NCBI RefSeq assembly: GCF_965232525.1
Contig: NZ_OZ246980.1
Coordinates: forward strand, 1,798,001 to 1,862,000
Direction: 5' to 3'
From: Bauldia sp965232525
GTDB taxonomy: Bacteria; Pseudomonadota; Alphaproteobacteria; Rhizobiales; Kaistiaceae
DNA length: 64,000 nt
The notes below the pieces were generated by a model that had not been told where the DNA came from, did no database searches, and saw only the letters and a program-made list of their open reading frames with translations. Position numbers and translations under genes: made by a program. Positions 27,518-36,250 of the stretch are shown here, piece after piece. How positions within the stretch are numbered: position 1 is the stretch's first letter; each line of letters begins with the position of its first letter.

Positions 27518-27686
27518 CGTCCCTACTCCCCTGCAGTGGCCTGGTTTGAACCGTTGCAGCGTAACGGTTTCAGTCGAAATGGCCTAGCTTGACGCCTCCA
27601 AGTCGCATGAATCGGGTCGACCCGAGGGCGTCGGCGCCCTAGAGGAGGCTCCGCTTGTCGTTTCGTTGACCCTGGAGAGATTTCCG

Positions 27687-28163
27687 ATGACATCGAAACC
27701 GATTGCGATCGCCGCCGACAAGGTGCCGCCCCGGGCAAAGCCGTCGGCGTACCCGGAGCCGTTCTATTCGCGGATGCTGAAGCGCCAGAAGCAGCCGCTC
27801 GGCGACTTCTTCGGCCTGGCCACCATCGGGGTCAATCGCACGACCCTGCGGCCCGGCGGCGAATCCTCCGTCCTTCATCGCCATACGGTTCAGGACGAGA
27901 TGATCTTCGTGCTGGAAGGCCATCCGACCCTGGTGACCGAGACCGAGCGGGTGCGGCTTTCGCCCGGCGACTGCGCCGGCTTTCTCGCCAATGGCGTGGC
28001 GCACCAGCTTGTCAACGAAACCGATCGGCCGGCGGTGTTTCTCGAAATGGGCGATCGCCTGCCTGACGACGAAGGCATCTACCCCAAGGACGACCTGAAG
28101 GCCGAAAAACGTGCCGACGGGCGCTGGGCCTTCTTTCACAAGAATGGCACGCCCTACGATTGA
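27687..28163 (+). CDS. Cupin-domain protein
   Basis: A 158-residue single-domain cupin. Motif 1 is LRPGGESSVLHRHTVQDEMIFVLEG (metal-type His-His-Glu) and motif 2 is GDCAGFLANGVAHQLVN (His). Proteins of this length are often described as XRE-less cupins or putative mannose-6-phosphate-isomerase-like proteins; the reaction is unknown. The ATG at 27687 has ggagag upstream; the earlier start at 27666 is less likely. It converges on an AraC gene but is not in its operon. Confidence 0.85.
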   Translation: MTSKPIAIAADKVPPRAKPSAYPEPFYSRMLKRQKQPLGDFFGLATIGVNRTTLRPGGESSVLHRHTVQDEMIFVLEGHPTLVTETERVRLSPGDCAGFLANGVAHQLVNETDRPAVFLEMGDRLPDDEGIYPKDDLKAEKRADGRWAFFHKNGTPYD

Positions 28164-28183
28164 GGCGCGGTGGCGGGATCGGG

Positions 28184-28942
28184 CTAGGCTGACTGGCTCC
28201 GCTGCCGATACGCGGTCGGGGTCATGCCGGTCAGATCGCGGAACGCCGCGTTGAACGCCGACAGCGCGTTGTAGCCGACGGCGAGCGAGACTTCGGTGAT
28301 CGGCATATCGGTGCCGGCCACCAGCCCGATGGCTTCGAGAATACGGAGCCGTCGGAGCGCCTCACCCCAACTCATGCCGAGCTCGGCGGAGAATTTCCGG
28401 GTCAGCGACCGGGGCGACACGCCGACACTGTCGGCGATGCCTTCCAGCGTCGCGGATTCGGCGATTGTGGCGCGCATCGTCTCCAGCGCCTTGCGTACGG
28501 CCTCGCTCTGGCCGGCAGGCATGACCGCCGGGCTCGGCCGGGTCGACAGGCGCCAGGTGACTTGCGCCAGCGTCGTGTACACGCTGGCGGCATACGGGCT
28601 GAGCGGTCCGGCGTCGCGGCCCCAGGCGCGGGTTTCCATCACCAGTTCGCGCGCCAGGGGGGAGATGTCGAACACCGCCAGCGGCGCCGGAGGAGCCTCG
28701 ACGAAATCCGGCGCGAAGAGGACCGAGCATGCGGTCAACGGCTGGGGCAGCGTTATCAGCACTTCCTTGTCGGCCGCGATCAGCGCGGCGCGAGCCGGCG
28801 GGAGGGTCCAGTCGCGACCGTCCGCCTCGAGCCGCATGGTGCCGCGACTGGCATAGAGCAGGTAGTGCCGATCCATCCGGAAAGGCTGCTGCGGCGCCGG
28901 CGGAAAATCCTGGAAGACGGTGAAGGCTTCCGGCGTGTCCAT
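28184..28942 (-). CDS. AraC-family transcriptional regulator
   Basis: A 252-residue regulator with an N-terminal cupin-like sensing domain (about 1-130, PFRMDRHYLLYASRGTMRLEADG) and a C-terminal AraC HTH pair (about 165-250), including GVSPRSLTRKFSAELGMSWGEALRRLRI and the second helix-turn-helix GYNALSAFNAAFRDLTGMTPTAYR. Last gene of a three-gene minus-strand operon with a methyltransferase and a monooxygenase, so it probably controls that operon in response to a small ligand. Confidence 0.9.
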   Translation of the reverse strand: MDTPEAFTVFQDFPPAPQQPFRMDRHYLLYASRGTMRLEADGRDWTLPPARAALIAADKEVLITLPQPLTACSVLFAPDFVEAPPAPLAVFDISPLARELVMETRAWGRDAGPLSPYAASVYTTLAQVTWRLSTRPSPAVMPAGQSEAVRKALETMRATIAESATLEGIADSVGVSPRSLTRKFSAELGMSWGEALRRLRILEAIGLVAGTDMPITEVSLAVGYNALSAFNAAFRDLTGMTPTAYRQRSQSA

Positions 28943-28961
28943 GGCCGAAGGTTGTATCAGA

Positions 28962-29267
28962 TCAGGCGGCCGAATCGTCGTGCGGTTCGGCGACCAGCCG
29001 GCGCGAGGTCGGCGGCGCGGTCATCATCGGCCGCAACGTCTCCCCGGACCGGCTGAACACCGGGGACGCCAGGTAGGCCGCGAAGGCGTCCGGGGTCTCC
29101 CATTCGTGGATCAGACCGACATGGGTGTCGGTGCCGGCATTAGTGACGACCCGGTGGCCGCGATTGCCGGGCATGGCGGTTATCGCCGGCGCTTCGTCCA
29201 TCAGAAAGTCGATGGCGGCTTGCCGATCTTCGGCGGCAACATGGAAATCGACAATGGCGATCAACAT
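28962..29267 (-). CDS. Antibiotic-biosynthesis-monooxygenase (ABM) domain protein
   Basis: A 101-residue ferredoxin-like ABM-fold protein: a MLIAIVDFHVAAEDRQAAIDFL strand-helix start, a HRVVTNAGTDTHVGLIHEWETPDAFAAYLAS core and a C-terminal strand. Such small dimers include cofactor-free quinol monooxygenases and haem-binding relatives; the His-Glu-Trp (LIHEWE) segment is typical. The start ATG at 29267 overlaps the upstream methyltransferase stop (TGATG) and has ggagga. Middle gene of the methyltransferase-ABM-AraC operon. Confidence 0.82.
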   Translation of the reverse strand: MLIAIVDFHVAAEDRQAAIDFLMDEAPAITAMPGNRGHRVVTNAGTDTHVGLIHEWETPDAFAAYLASPVFSRSGETLRPMMTAPPTSRRLVAEPHDDSAA

Positions 29268-29899
29268 CAGTGTCCTCCGGTCGAACGAGGGGGCTTGCGC
29301 ACGAGATAGCCGAGGCTGGTGCGGCTTGGCGGGCCGTGGCTGAGCGGCAGGATCTCCGGCGCTTCGAGGCCGGCGCCGGCGATCATCCGGCGGACCTTGC
29401 CGGCGGCGAACCAGCGATGCCGCCAACGCAGCCAGATCAGCCACTGGCACCAATGGGGGCGGCTGACGATGAGCAGCATCAGGCCGCCCGGCTTGACCAG
29501 ATCGGCGAGCCGGCGGACGGCCGCTTCCGGATCGGTCAAATGTTCGATGACATGGCCGGCAAGCACCAGGTCGAATGCGTCCCGGTCGGGGATTGCGTCG
29601 AGCGGACCGAAGTGGCCGTCAACGACCGCCGCGCGTCCGGCGAGGGCACGCGTCGCCTGATCGAGCATCCGGGAGGAACTGTCGGCGAGCACCAGCCGGT
29701 CGGGCGGCTGGCGGGTGTCGCAAACCGCAGCGGCGAGATCGCCGGATCCGGTCCCGACGTCGGCGATGGTCGCAAAGAACCGGTCGCCGAGCGCCCGTCG
29801 CGCGAGGTCCGTATACGCGGTGCGGTATCCCAGTTTCGCCATGGCGCCGCCCCACCAGGACGCCGCCTCGTCGTATCGGTTTTCAAGGGTCAGGCTCAT
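29267..29899 (-). CDS. Class I SAM-dependent methyltransferase
   Basis: A 210-residue methyltransferase. SAM-binding motif I is IADVGTGSGDLAAAV, the acidic motif II is LVLADSSSRMLDQA, and motif III is DAFDLVLAGHVIEHL with LADLVKPGGLMLLIV after it. The layout is UbiE/COQ5-like, suggesting a small or lipid-quinone-like acceptor. First gene of an operon with an ABM monooxygenase and an AraC regulator, which together look like a small detoxification or quinone-modification unit. The substrate cannot be read from sequence. Confidence 0.87.
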   Translation of the reverse strand: MSLTLENRYDEAASWWGGAMAKLGYRTAYTDLARRALGDRFFATIADVGTGSGDLAAAVCDTRQPPDRLVLADSSSRMLDQATRALAGRAAVVDGHFGPLDAIPDRDAFDLVLAGHVIEHLTDPEAAVRRLADLVKPGGLMLLIVSRPHWCQWLIWLRWRHRWFAAGKVRRMIAGAGLEAPEILPLSHGPPSRTSLGYLVRKPPRSTGGH

Positions 29900-30121
29900 G
29901 GTCGCGTCCCTCCGTCCGGCGCCACTGATGGCGGAGAACGGGTGAACGCGCCGCCGTCAGCCAGACAAAAACAAACGCCAGATGGACAAACCAGTCGGGT
30001 GTGGTGGCCCGCGGCTGCCTGCCGATCGCAGGTGTGACTTTCGTGCAGCACTTGCGCCAACACCGACGACCTCACGGATTTGTGTGGCGGCGCTTAACAG
30101 AAGCGCCCGATTCCGCATGAT

Positions 30122-30505
30122 ATGCTCCAACCCATGAGACGGATGATGTCCGCGCTGGCAGTTGTCGTTCTGGCGGTGGCCTTTGTTGGCCATCTCCACG
30201 GCTACGCCTTTGCCAAGACGGAAAAGCTGGTGCACACGGTCACGTTTGCCGCGGAAACGGTGGCGGCCGGGACGGAAGTCTGCGACCGGACAACTGCGGA
30301 GGTCGAGTCGGGCTGCGCGTCGCCGCGGGGCGATGTGCTGTCCCATGGGGTCGGGGGCTCGTGCTCCTTCTTCGCCATGGCGGTGCTTGCCAGCGTTGTC
30401 GATCCGGCGCCGCGCGCCACCTCCGTCTGGTGGGCGCGTTCGAGCGAGCGGCTGACCACCGCCCCGGTTGCACGGATATTGCGGCCCCCCATTTCTGTAA
30501 TCTGA
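30122..30505 (+). CDS. Small two-helix membrane or exported protein
   Basis: A 127-residue protein with an N-terminal hydrophobic segment (about 8-30, ALAVVVLAVAFVGHLHGYAFA), a central Cys/His-containing stretch (VCDRTT, SGCASP, GSCSFFAM), a second hydrophobic segment (about 80-93) and a short C-terminal ILRPPIS end. It resembles the loosely defined small proteins ending in PPR/PPI-type tails that occur in metal-related loci, but I cannot name it. Starts at 30122 or 30134. Its stop codon lies inside the left arm of the nested hairpin that precedes the next gene. Confidence 0.5.
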   Translation: MLQPMRRMMSALAVVVLAVAFVGHLHGYAFAKTEKLVHTVTFAAETVAAGTEVCDRTTAEVESGCASPRGDVLSHGVGGSCSFFAMAVLASVVDPAPRATSVWWARSSERLTTAPVARILRPPISVI

Positions 30506-30547
30506 CCGTTTCCGCCCTTAAGGGCGGCCCGAGACTTCAGATTACAG
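30495..30547 (+). promoter_or_regulatory. Nested inverted repeat at the L,D-transpeptidase ribosome-binding site
   Basis: CTGTAATCTGA (30495-30505) is perfectly complementary to TCAGATTACAG (30537-30547). Inside the loop is a second perfect palindrome ccgcccttaagggcgg (30512-30527). The right outer arm runs directly into the Shine-Dalgarno aggag (30546-30550) of the gene at 30560. In RNA this would partly mask the ribosome-binding site, or act as a factor-dependent terminator, between the small membrane gene and the transpeptidase pair. Confidence 0.7.
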
Positions 30548-30559
30548 GAGCTATCATCA

Positions 30560-31108
30560 ATGTTGGATCGTAGAGCATTTCTGCTCGGACTGGGTGCGGT
30601 CGCGGCGTCCTCGGTGCCCGCCCTTGCCCACCACACCGGAAGCAATTCCAAACTCGCGCCAAAGCGGGTTCGCTATGGCGGCTATTCCCCCGGGACCCTG
30701 GTCGTCGACCCGCGCAACCGTCGCCTCTACCACGTACAGAACGGCGGCTATGCCACCCGCTATGTGGTCGCCGTCGGCCGCGCCGGGGCGAATTTCAAAG
30801 GGACGGCGGTGATCGCCCGCAAGGCGAAATGGCCGTCGTGGCGCCCGACCGACAACATGATCCGCCGCGCGCCAAGACGGTACGCCAAGTATCGCAACGG
30901 CATGCCCGGCGGCCCCAACAATCCGCTCGGTGCGCGTGCGCTCTATCTCTACAAGAACGGCAAGGACACCTACTACCGCATCCACGGCACCAACGAGCCG
31001 CGGTCGATCGGGCGGGCGGTGTCGAATGGTTGCATCCGCATGCTCAACGAGCATGTCGAGCAGCTCTACGAGCGCGTTCCGGTGGGCGCCAAGGTCGTCG
31101 TCCTGTAG
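30560..31108 (+). CDS. L,D-transpeptidase (YkuD), Tat-like leader
   Basis: A 182-residue periplasmic L,D-transpeptidase that forms 3-3 cross-links or attaches proteins to peptidoglycan. The leader MLDRRAFLLGLGAVAAS resembles a Tat signal, ending near ALAHH. The YkuD domain (about 45-182) carries the active-site motif HGTNEPRSIGRAVSNGCIRM with the catalytic Cys near residue 158. The ATG at 30560 is served by aggag embedded in a hairpin arm. First of two tandem paralogues, 12 bp apart. Confidence 0.93.
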   Translation: MLDRRAFLLGLGAVAASSVPALAHHTGSNSKLAPKRVRYGGYSPGTLVVDPRNRRLYHVQNGGYATRYVVAVGRAGANFKGTAVIARKAKWPSWRPTDNMIRRAPRRYAKYRNGMPGGPNNPLGARALYLYKNGKDTYYRIHGTNEPRSIGRAVSNGCIRMLNEHVEQLYERVPVGAKVVVL

Positions 31109-31120
31109 CGCGGTACATTC

Positions 31121-31786
31121 ATGACCAAATCCTTGTTGAGCCGCCGGGCGTTCATGCTCGGCGGCGTGAGTGCCGGCGGGCTCGCGCTCGCCGGATGCAC
31201 CACGACACCAAAACCGGCGACCACCCCGGCGCTGCCGCCGATCGATCCGGCGTATGTGCGGATGTACGCGCCGATCCCGGAGGAGCGGTTTCCGATTCCC
31301 GCGCCGAATCTTCGGAAGATCGATCCGTCCTTCTACCGGCGGGTGGTCAAGGACCCGACCGGGGAGCGTCCCGGTACACTGGTCGTCAACACCGGCGAGC
31401 GGGCGCTTTATCTGGTCCGCGACGACGGGACCGCCTTGCGCTATGGCATCGGTATCGGTCGGGCCGGTTTCGAGTGGTCGGGTCGCGCGATGATCGCCGC
31501 CAAACGGCAATGGCCGACCTGGACGCCGCCGGCCGAGATGATCGAGCGCGAGCCGGAGCTGGAGGAATGGCGTGGCGGCATGCCGCCGGGGCTGGAAAAC
31601 CCGCTCGGCGCGCGGGCGCTCTACATCCACGAGGACGGCGTCGACACCCTCTACCGGCTGCACGGGACGATCGAGGACTGGAGCATCGGCCGGGCGGTGT
31701 CGAGCGGCTGCGTGCGGCTGCTCAACCAGGACGTCATCGACCTTTACCAGCGCGTGCCGGTCAACACCCCGATCCTGGTGGTGTGA
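31121..31786 (+). CDS. L,D-transpeptidase (YkuD), lipoprotein
   Basis: A 221-residue paralogue of the preceding gene. The leader SRRAFMLGGVSAGGLALAGC combines a Tat-like RR with a lipobox (LAGC, Cys about residue 27), so it is predicted to be membrane-anchored in the periplasm. The YkuD domain (about 80-221) has LHGTIEDWSIGRAVSSGCVRLL with the catalytic Cys. Co-transcribed with the gene upstream. The two probably share a substrate but differ in anchoring. Confidence 0.93.
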   Translation: MTKSLLSRRAFMLGGVSAGGLALAGCTTTPKPATTPALPPIDPAYVRMYAPIPEERFPIPAPNLRKIDPSFYRRVVKDPTGERPGTLVVNTGERALYLVRDDGTALRYGIGIGRAGFEWSGRAMIAAKRQWPTWTPPAEMIEREPELEEWRGGMPPGLENPLGARALYIHEDGVDTLYRLHGTIEDWSIGRAVSSGCVRLLNQDVIDLYQRVPVNTPILVV

Positions 31787-31834
31787 TCGGCGTCGGCCGT
31801 CGCTTTATCGCGTTTCGCCGGCCCCGGCGGAGCG

Positions 31835-33079
31835 CTAGCCGCCGACGAAAAGCTGGATGATCACCGCGTTGGCGAGGTCGACAAAGAAGGCGGAAACCAG
31901 CGGCAAGACAATGAAGGCGAGCGGCGCCGGCCCGTACCGCTTGGTGACCGAGGACATATTGGCGATCGCGGTGGGCGTGGCGCCCAGCGTGAACCCGGCG
32001 AAGCCGGAACTCAGCACGGCGGCGGTGTAGTCGCCGCCAAGCAGGCGGAAGAAGACGAACAGAATGAACAGGACGGTGACGGCGACCTGCAGGAACATCA
32101 CCACGAACAGCGGGCCGGCGGCGCCGGCCAGCGTCCAAAGCTGCAGGCTCATCAATGACATGGCGAGGAAGACCGACAGGCTGTAGTCGGAGATCACCGC
32201 CAGCGCTCGTGTCCGCGCCGGCCATGGCAGTCGCTTGAAGATCACCGGGATGGTGTTGGACATGATGATCGCGACGATCAGGCAGGGGACGAACAGCGGC
32301 AGCTTCAGTCCGGCCGCGGCGATCGCTTCGTTGGCTGCGTAGCCGAAGATGATCGCGACGTTCACCGCCAGGATCGATCGCATCAGGCTCAAATGGTTGA
32401 TTTCTTCGTCCTTCCTGGTCTCCGGCAGGCCGACGATGGGTCCGTCCGCTGCCACCGGCTGAAGGTTTCGCCGCTCGATCAACGTCTTGGCGATCGGTCC
32501 GCCGACCAGCGCGGCGCAGATCAGGCCGAGGGTGGCGGCAGCGATGCCGATCTCCTCGGCGGCTTCAAAGTTGGCCTGCTCGACGACCGTCGGGCCCCAG
32601 GCGATCGCGGTTCCATGCCCGCCGATCAGGGACGCCGAACCCAGCATCACGCTGACCGAACTGGGCAGATCGAAAACGACCGTCCCGAACAAGCCGATGC
32701 CGTTCTGCATGACGATGAAGACCACGGTCATGGCGAGGAGGAGGGCGAGCAGGCGGCCACCGGCGATCAGGTCGGAAAATCGCGCGTTCAGTCCGATGGC
32801 CGCGAAGAAGAACAGGAGCAGGGTGTCCCGTGGTTCGAGGTCGAACACGATTTCGATGTCGATCCAGGCGTAGGCGGCCCAGACGATGAGCGCCGTCGCC
32901 AGCCCCCCGGAAACCGGCTCCGGTATGCTGTAGTCGCTGAGGAACCGCACATGCCGCGTCAGGAAGGCGCCGAGGAAGAACACGACGATCCCGAGTGTCA
33001 ACGCCAGGAAGCTGGGAATCTCGACAAGCTGCCCGCTGGCATTGATTTCCATGAGGTTTCTCGCCGCTTGTGCTGACAA
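31835..33079 (-). CDS. gltS: Sodium/glutamate symporter
   Basis: A 414-residue inner-membrane protein with about ten hydrophobic helices in two inverted repeats, including re-entrant Gly-rich segments (SASLIGGHGTAIAWGPTV and SSGFAGFTLGATPTAIANM) diagnostic of the ESS/GltS family. It takes up L-glutamate with Na+. A hydrophilic cytoplasmic loop (about 205-235) joins the halves. Convergent with the transpeptidase pair; 49-bp gap without a clear terminator. Fits with glutamate-related genes elsewhere in the window. Confidence 0.93.
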   Translation of the reverse strand: MSAQAARNLMEINASGQLVEIPSFLALTLGIVVFFLGAFLTRHVRFLSDYSIPEPVSGGLATALIVWAAYAWIDIEIVFDLEPRDTLLLFFFAAIGLNARFSDLIAGGRLLALLLAMTVVFIVMQNGIGLFGTVVFDLPSSVSVMLGSASLIGGHGTAIAWGPTVVEQANFEAAEEIGIAAATLGLICAALVGGPIAKTLIERRNLQPVAADGPIVGLPETRKDEEINHLSLMRSILAVNVAIIFGYAANEAIAAAGLKLPLFVPCLIVAIIMSNTIPVIFKRLPWPARTRALAVISDYSLSVFLAMSLMSLQLWTLAGAAGPLFVVMFLQVAVTVLFILFVFFRLLGGDYTAAVLSSGFAGFTLGATPTAIANMSSVTKRYGPAPLAFIVLPLVSAFFVDLANAVIIQLFVGG

Positions 33080-33299
33080 CCGATCTTCACGTCAAACCAC
33101 TATCAATCGGCCGAGCAAAGGTCACCGGTCCTGTCGGCGAGGCGCGCCGAAACGGACCCTTCGCGAGGAGAGCCACGCATCAGAACGGGTGTGGTCTGAT
33201 TCATCGACGGCCGGAAGCCGTTGACCTATGGTCCGCGCGCGGATTGCCGCTATCTGCGATGCGATGTCCCTGTTTGAGGCGATGACCGGAGTGCGGTCT

Positions 33300-34733
33300 A
33301 TGAAGGTCTTGCTTGTGGCGCTGGTTGCCGGTCTGGCGCTCGTCGCTCCACCGGCTGCGGCCGAGGACCCTCCGGCTACCGCGGTCGCGCAGATCGAGGG
33401 GGTGGGGTTCGCGCCCGATGACGTTGGCTACCTGGTCGTCGATCTCAAGACCGGAAAAACGCTGGCGGAGTACAATGCCGATCAGCCGTTCATCCCCGCC
33501 TCCGTCGCCAAAATCCCGCCGATGGCCGCGGCGCTGGAGATCCTCGGCGCGGATCATCGGTTCGAAACCACGCTTCTCGTCAAAGGCGATGTGGAGGACG
33601 GCACGCTTACCGGTACGCTGGTCCTGCGCGGCGGGGGCGATCCGTTTCTCTCCGGCGATGAGCTTCAACTTATGGCCAAGGCGCTGGTCGAGGCAGGCAT
33701 CAGCGCGATCGACGGTGACTTCCTCTACGACGCCAGCGCCTTAATCGAGGCGCCGTACATCAATCCGCGGCAACCGGAGGCCGCCGGGTACAACACCGGG
33801 GTCAGCGCGCTTTCCGTCAACTTCAACCGAGTCCGCCTCAATTGGGAGAAGGGCAGTGCCGAGCCCTCCGCCGGCGTGAACGCGGTCAGCGAGGGCGTGA
33901 CCCAGCCGATCGACGCGATCGGTCTAGCGTTTGCCGAGGAGGCGCCGCCCGGGCCCTTTATCCGTGCCCACACCCCCGTGGATGACCTTTGGTTGCTCTC
34001 TCCCGAACTCGAGCCGCGGGGTGAGGACTGGCTTCCAGTGGGGAACCCCTCTCTGATCACCGCGGAGATTTTCAGGGCGTTTGCCGCCACCGAGGGTGTC
34101 GAACTTCCCGAGCCGAAGCCCGGTATCGCGCCGGACGGTGCGCGCGTGGTGGTGAGCCACGAAAGCTTGCCGCTTGCCGAGATCGTTCGCGGCGTGATGC
34201 GCTACTCCAACAATCTGTCGGCGGAACTCGTCGGGCTGGCCGCCACCCGGGCGGTCACCGACCGCCGCAGGTCGTTGCAGGGTTCGGCCGAGACGATCAC
34301 CGCGTGGTGGCGGTCGCGGCTTGCGGATGCCGACTGGGCCGGCTTCGCGATCGAGAACCACTCCGGCCTGTCGTCAACGTCCCGCGCCACGCCGCGTCAG
34401 ATCGTCGAGATCCTGGAAGACGTTGTGGGGTCAATCGGCGACGACGACTTCCACGGACTGTTGCCGGAGATCAGCTGGAAGGGCGTTGAAGGTTCGGCGC
34501 GGGTCAAGACCGGGACGATCGCCTATGCGCGCGGGCTCGCCGGGTACATCGACACAGCCAGGGGGAACCGATTGGCGTTTGCCATCTTCATCGACGACAA
34601 AGAGAAGCGCGCTGCTCTCGACGCCGCATTCGACCCCCGGGTCAGGACCATCGATCCAGCCTCGCAGCCGTGGCGCCGAGGGGCGCTCAGCCTCGAACAG
34701 GACCTGACCACCGACTGGGCGGAGCGGTTCTAG
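33300..34733 (+). CDS. dacB: D-alanyl-D-alanine carboxypeptidase/endopeptidase (PBP4, peptidase S13)
   Basis: A 477-residue class C low-molecular-weight PBP. Signal peptide about 1-21 (ending AAAE). Active-site SxxK is FIPASVAKIPP (Ser near residue 65), SxN is MRYSNNLSAELV, and the KTG triad is ARVKTGTIAYARGLAGYI. It removes terminal D-Ala or cuts 4-3 cross-links in the periplasm. The ATG at 33300 has ggag ten bases upstream and gives a clean signal peptide; the open frame from 33228 adds non-leader sequence. Divergent from gltS across 220 bp in which I see no strong motif. Confidence 0.92.
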   Translation: MKVLLVALVAGLALVAPPAAAEDPPATAVAQIEGVGFAPDDVGYLVVDLKTGKTLAEYNADQPFIPASVAKIPPMAAALEILGADHRFETTLLVKGDVEDGTLTGTLVLRGGGDPFLSGDELQLMAKALVEAGISAIDGDFLYDASALIEAPYINPRQPEAAGYNTGVSALSVNFNRVRLNWEKGSAEPSAGVNAVSEGVTQPIDAIGLAFAEEAPPGPFIRAHTPVDDLWLLSPELEPRGEDWLPVGNPSLITAEIFRAFAATEGVELPEPKPGIAPDGARVVVSHESLPLAEIVRGVMRYSNNLSAELVGLAATRAVTDRRRSLQGSAETITAWWRSRLADADWAGFAIENHSGLSSTSRATPRQIVEILEDVVGSIGDDDFHGLLPEISWKGVEGSARVKTGTIAYARGLAGYIDTARGNRLAFAIFIDDKEKRAALDAAFDPRVRTIDPASQPWRRGALSLEQDLTTDWAERF

Positions 34734-34800
34734 TCGGCCGGCTCGGACGCCGCCAGTTCTCCATGGCGCCGGTTTCGGACAACGCGGGGCTCGCGCTACG

Positions 34801-36132
34801 GTGCGGGTCATGTTGACGGTTCTGCGAAACCGCACCTATCGCCGCCTGTTCCTGGCGCAGGTCATCGCGCTGACGGGTACCGGCCTGATGACCGTGGCGC
34901 TGGCGCTGCTTGCCTTCGAACTTGCCGGCGACGAAGCGGGCGTCGTCCTCGGCACGGCGCTGGCGATCAAGATGATCGTCTATGTCGGCTTCGCGCCGTT
35001 CGCCGGGGTGATCGCATCACGGATGCCCCGGCGGACCTTTCTGGTCGCGCTCGACGTGGTGCGAGCTGCCCTGGTGCTGGCGCTGCCCTTTGTCGACGCC
35101 GTCTGGCAGATCTACGTGATCGTCGCCGTGCTTCAGACCGCATCGGCGCTGTTCACGCCGACCTTTCAGGCGACGATATCGGACATCCTGACCGACGAGC
35201 GCGACTACACCCGCGCGTTGGCGCTGTCCCGCCTCGCCTACGATCTGGAAAACCTGCTCAGTCCGGCGCTGGCGGCGGTACTTGTCGCTCTGGTCGGTTT
35301 CCCGTGGCTATTCGCTGGAACGGCGATCGGGTTCCTCCTCTCCGCCGCTTTGGTGATCCTCGTGCGGCTTCCGGCGTTACACGCTCGGCGCGACCGTCTG
35401 CAAAGCGTCGCCCGTGGCCTGCGTGTCTATCGCGAGACGCCGCGGCTTCGCGGGGTGTTCGCCGTCAATCTCGCGGTCGCGGCCGCTGGGGCGATGGTGC
35501 TGGTCAACACGGTGGTGCTGGTGCGCGGCATACTCGGCCTCGACGACACCGCGGTCGCCGTTGCCCTTTCCGCTTTCGGCGGCGGTTCGATGCTCGCCGC
35601 CCTGGCGCTGCCGCGCTTGCTGGAACGAACGGGCGATCGCACGGTGATGATCGCCGCGGCGGCAGGAGCCGCGGTCCTCCTGCTCGCCGGTTCTCCGGTG
35701 CTCGCGTTTGCCGGGTCCGCCGCGCTATGGCCGGCGCTGCTGTCGCTCTGGGCGATGCTCGGATTCTGCTACGCGGCGGCTCAGGTGCCCGTCGGCCGGG
35801 TGCTGCGCCGCTCCTCGCATTCCGAGGACCGCCCGGCAGTCTTCGCCGCCCAGTTTTCGCTGTCGCACGCCGGCTGGCTGGTCGCCTATCCGCTCGCGGG
35901 CTGGCTTGGCGAGGCCGCCGGCATGCCAACGACCTTCCTCGTTTTCGGCGGTTTGGCCGCCCTTGCCACGGCCATGGCGTCATGGGTCTGGCCGCGCCCC
36001 GATCCCGAGATACTGGCGCACGACCACCCGGATCTCGCCCCCGATCATCCTCATCTTGCCGGCGCGGGGCCGCATGCCCACGCCTATGTGGTCGACGACC
36101 TGCACCTGCGCTGGCCGGACCCGGCGCGTTAA
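34801..36132 (+). CDS. MFS permease with His-rich C-terminal tail
   Basis: A 443-residue major-facilitator transporter with twelve hydrophobic helices and the typical loop 2-3 motif (FAPFAGVIASRMPRR). It belongs to the broad MFS_3 / enterobactin-exporter-like group (TLRN-type N-terminus, LSRLAYDLENLLSPALAA). The last 35 residues form a hydrophilic tail with seven His and several Asp (AHDHPDLAPDHPHLAG...HAHAY), resembling metal-binding loops of Zn/Ni/Co transporters. The substrate is unknown; a metal or metal-chelate link is a hypothesis. Start is GTG 34801 or ATG 34810. Confidence 0.85.
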   Translation: MRVMLTVLRNRTYRRLFLAQVIALTGTGLMTVALALLAFELAGDEAGVVLGTALAIKMIVYVGFAPFAGVIASRMPRRTFLVALDVVRAALVLALPFVDAVWQIYVIVAVLQTASALFTPTFQATISDILTDERDYTRALALSRLAYDLENLLSPALAAVLVALVGFPWLFAGTAIGFLLSAALVILVRLPALHARRDRLQSVARGLRVYRETPRLRGVFAVNLAVAAAGAMVLVNTVVLVRGILGLDDTAVAVALSAFGGGSMLAALALPRLLERTGDRTVMIAAAAGAAVLLLAGSPVLAFAGSAALWPALLSLWAMLGFCYAAAQVPVGRVLRRSSHSEDRPAVFAAQFSLSHAGWLVAYPLAGWLGEAAGMPTTFLVFGGLAALATAMASWVWPRPDPEILAHDHPDLAPDHPHLAGAGPHAHAYVVDDLHLRWPDPAR

Positions 36133-36250
36133 CCCGGTCACACCTTCGAAGTTGTTTGTGGCGCCATTCACAGCGATATCGGCGGGATTCGCTAGGTTCA
36201 CCTTATCGAAACGCCGCGCACCGGCGGCAGCGGAACCGACGAGGCAAACC

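Noticed and set aside
26952..28000. Genomic island integrated at tRNA-Val
   Set aside because: The downstream kilobase has no integrase and no repeat of the tRNA 3' end.
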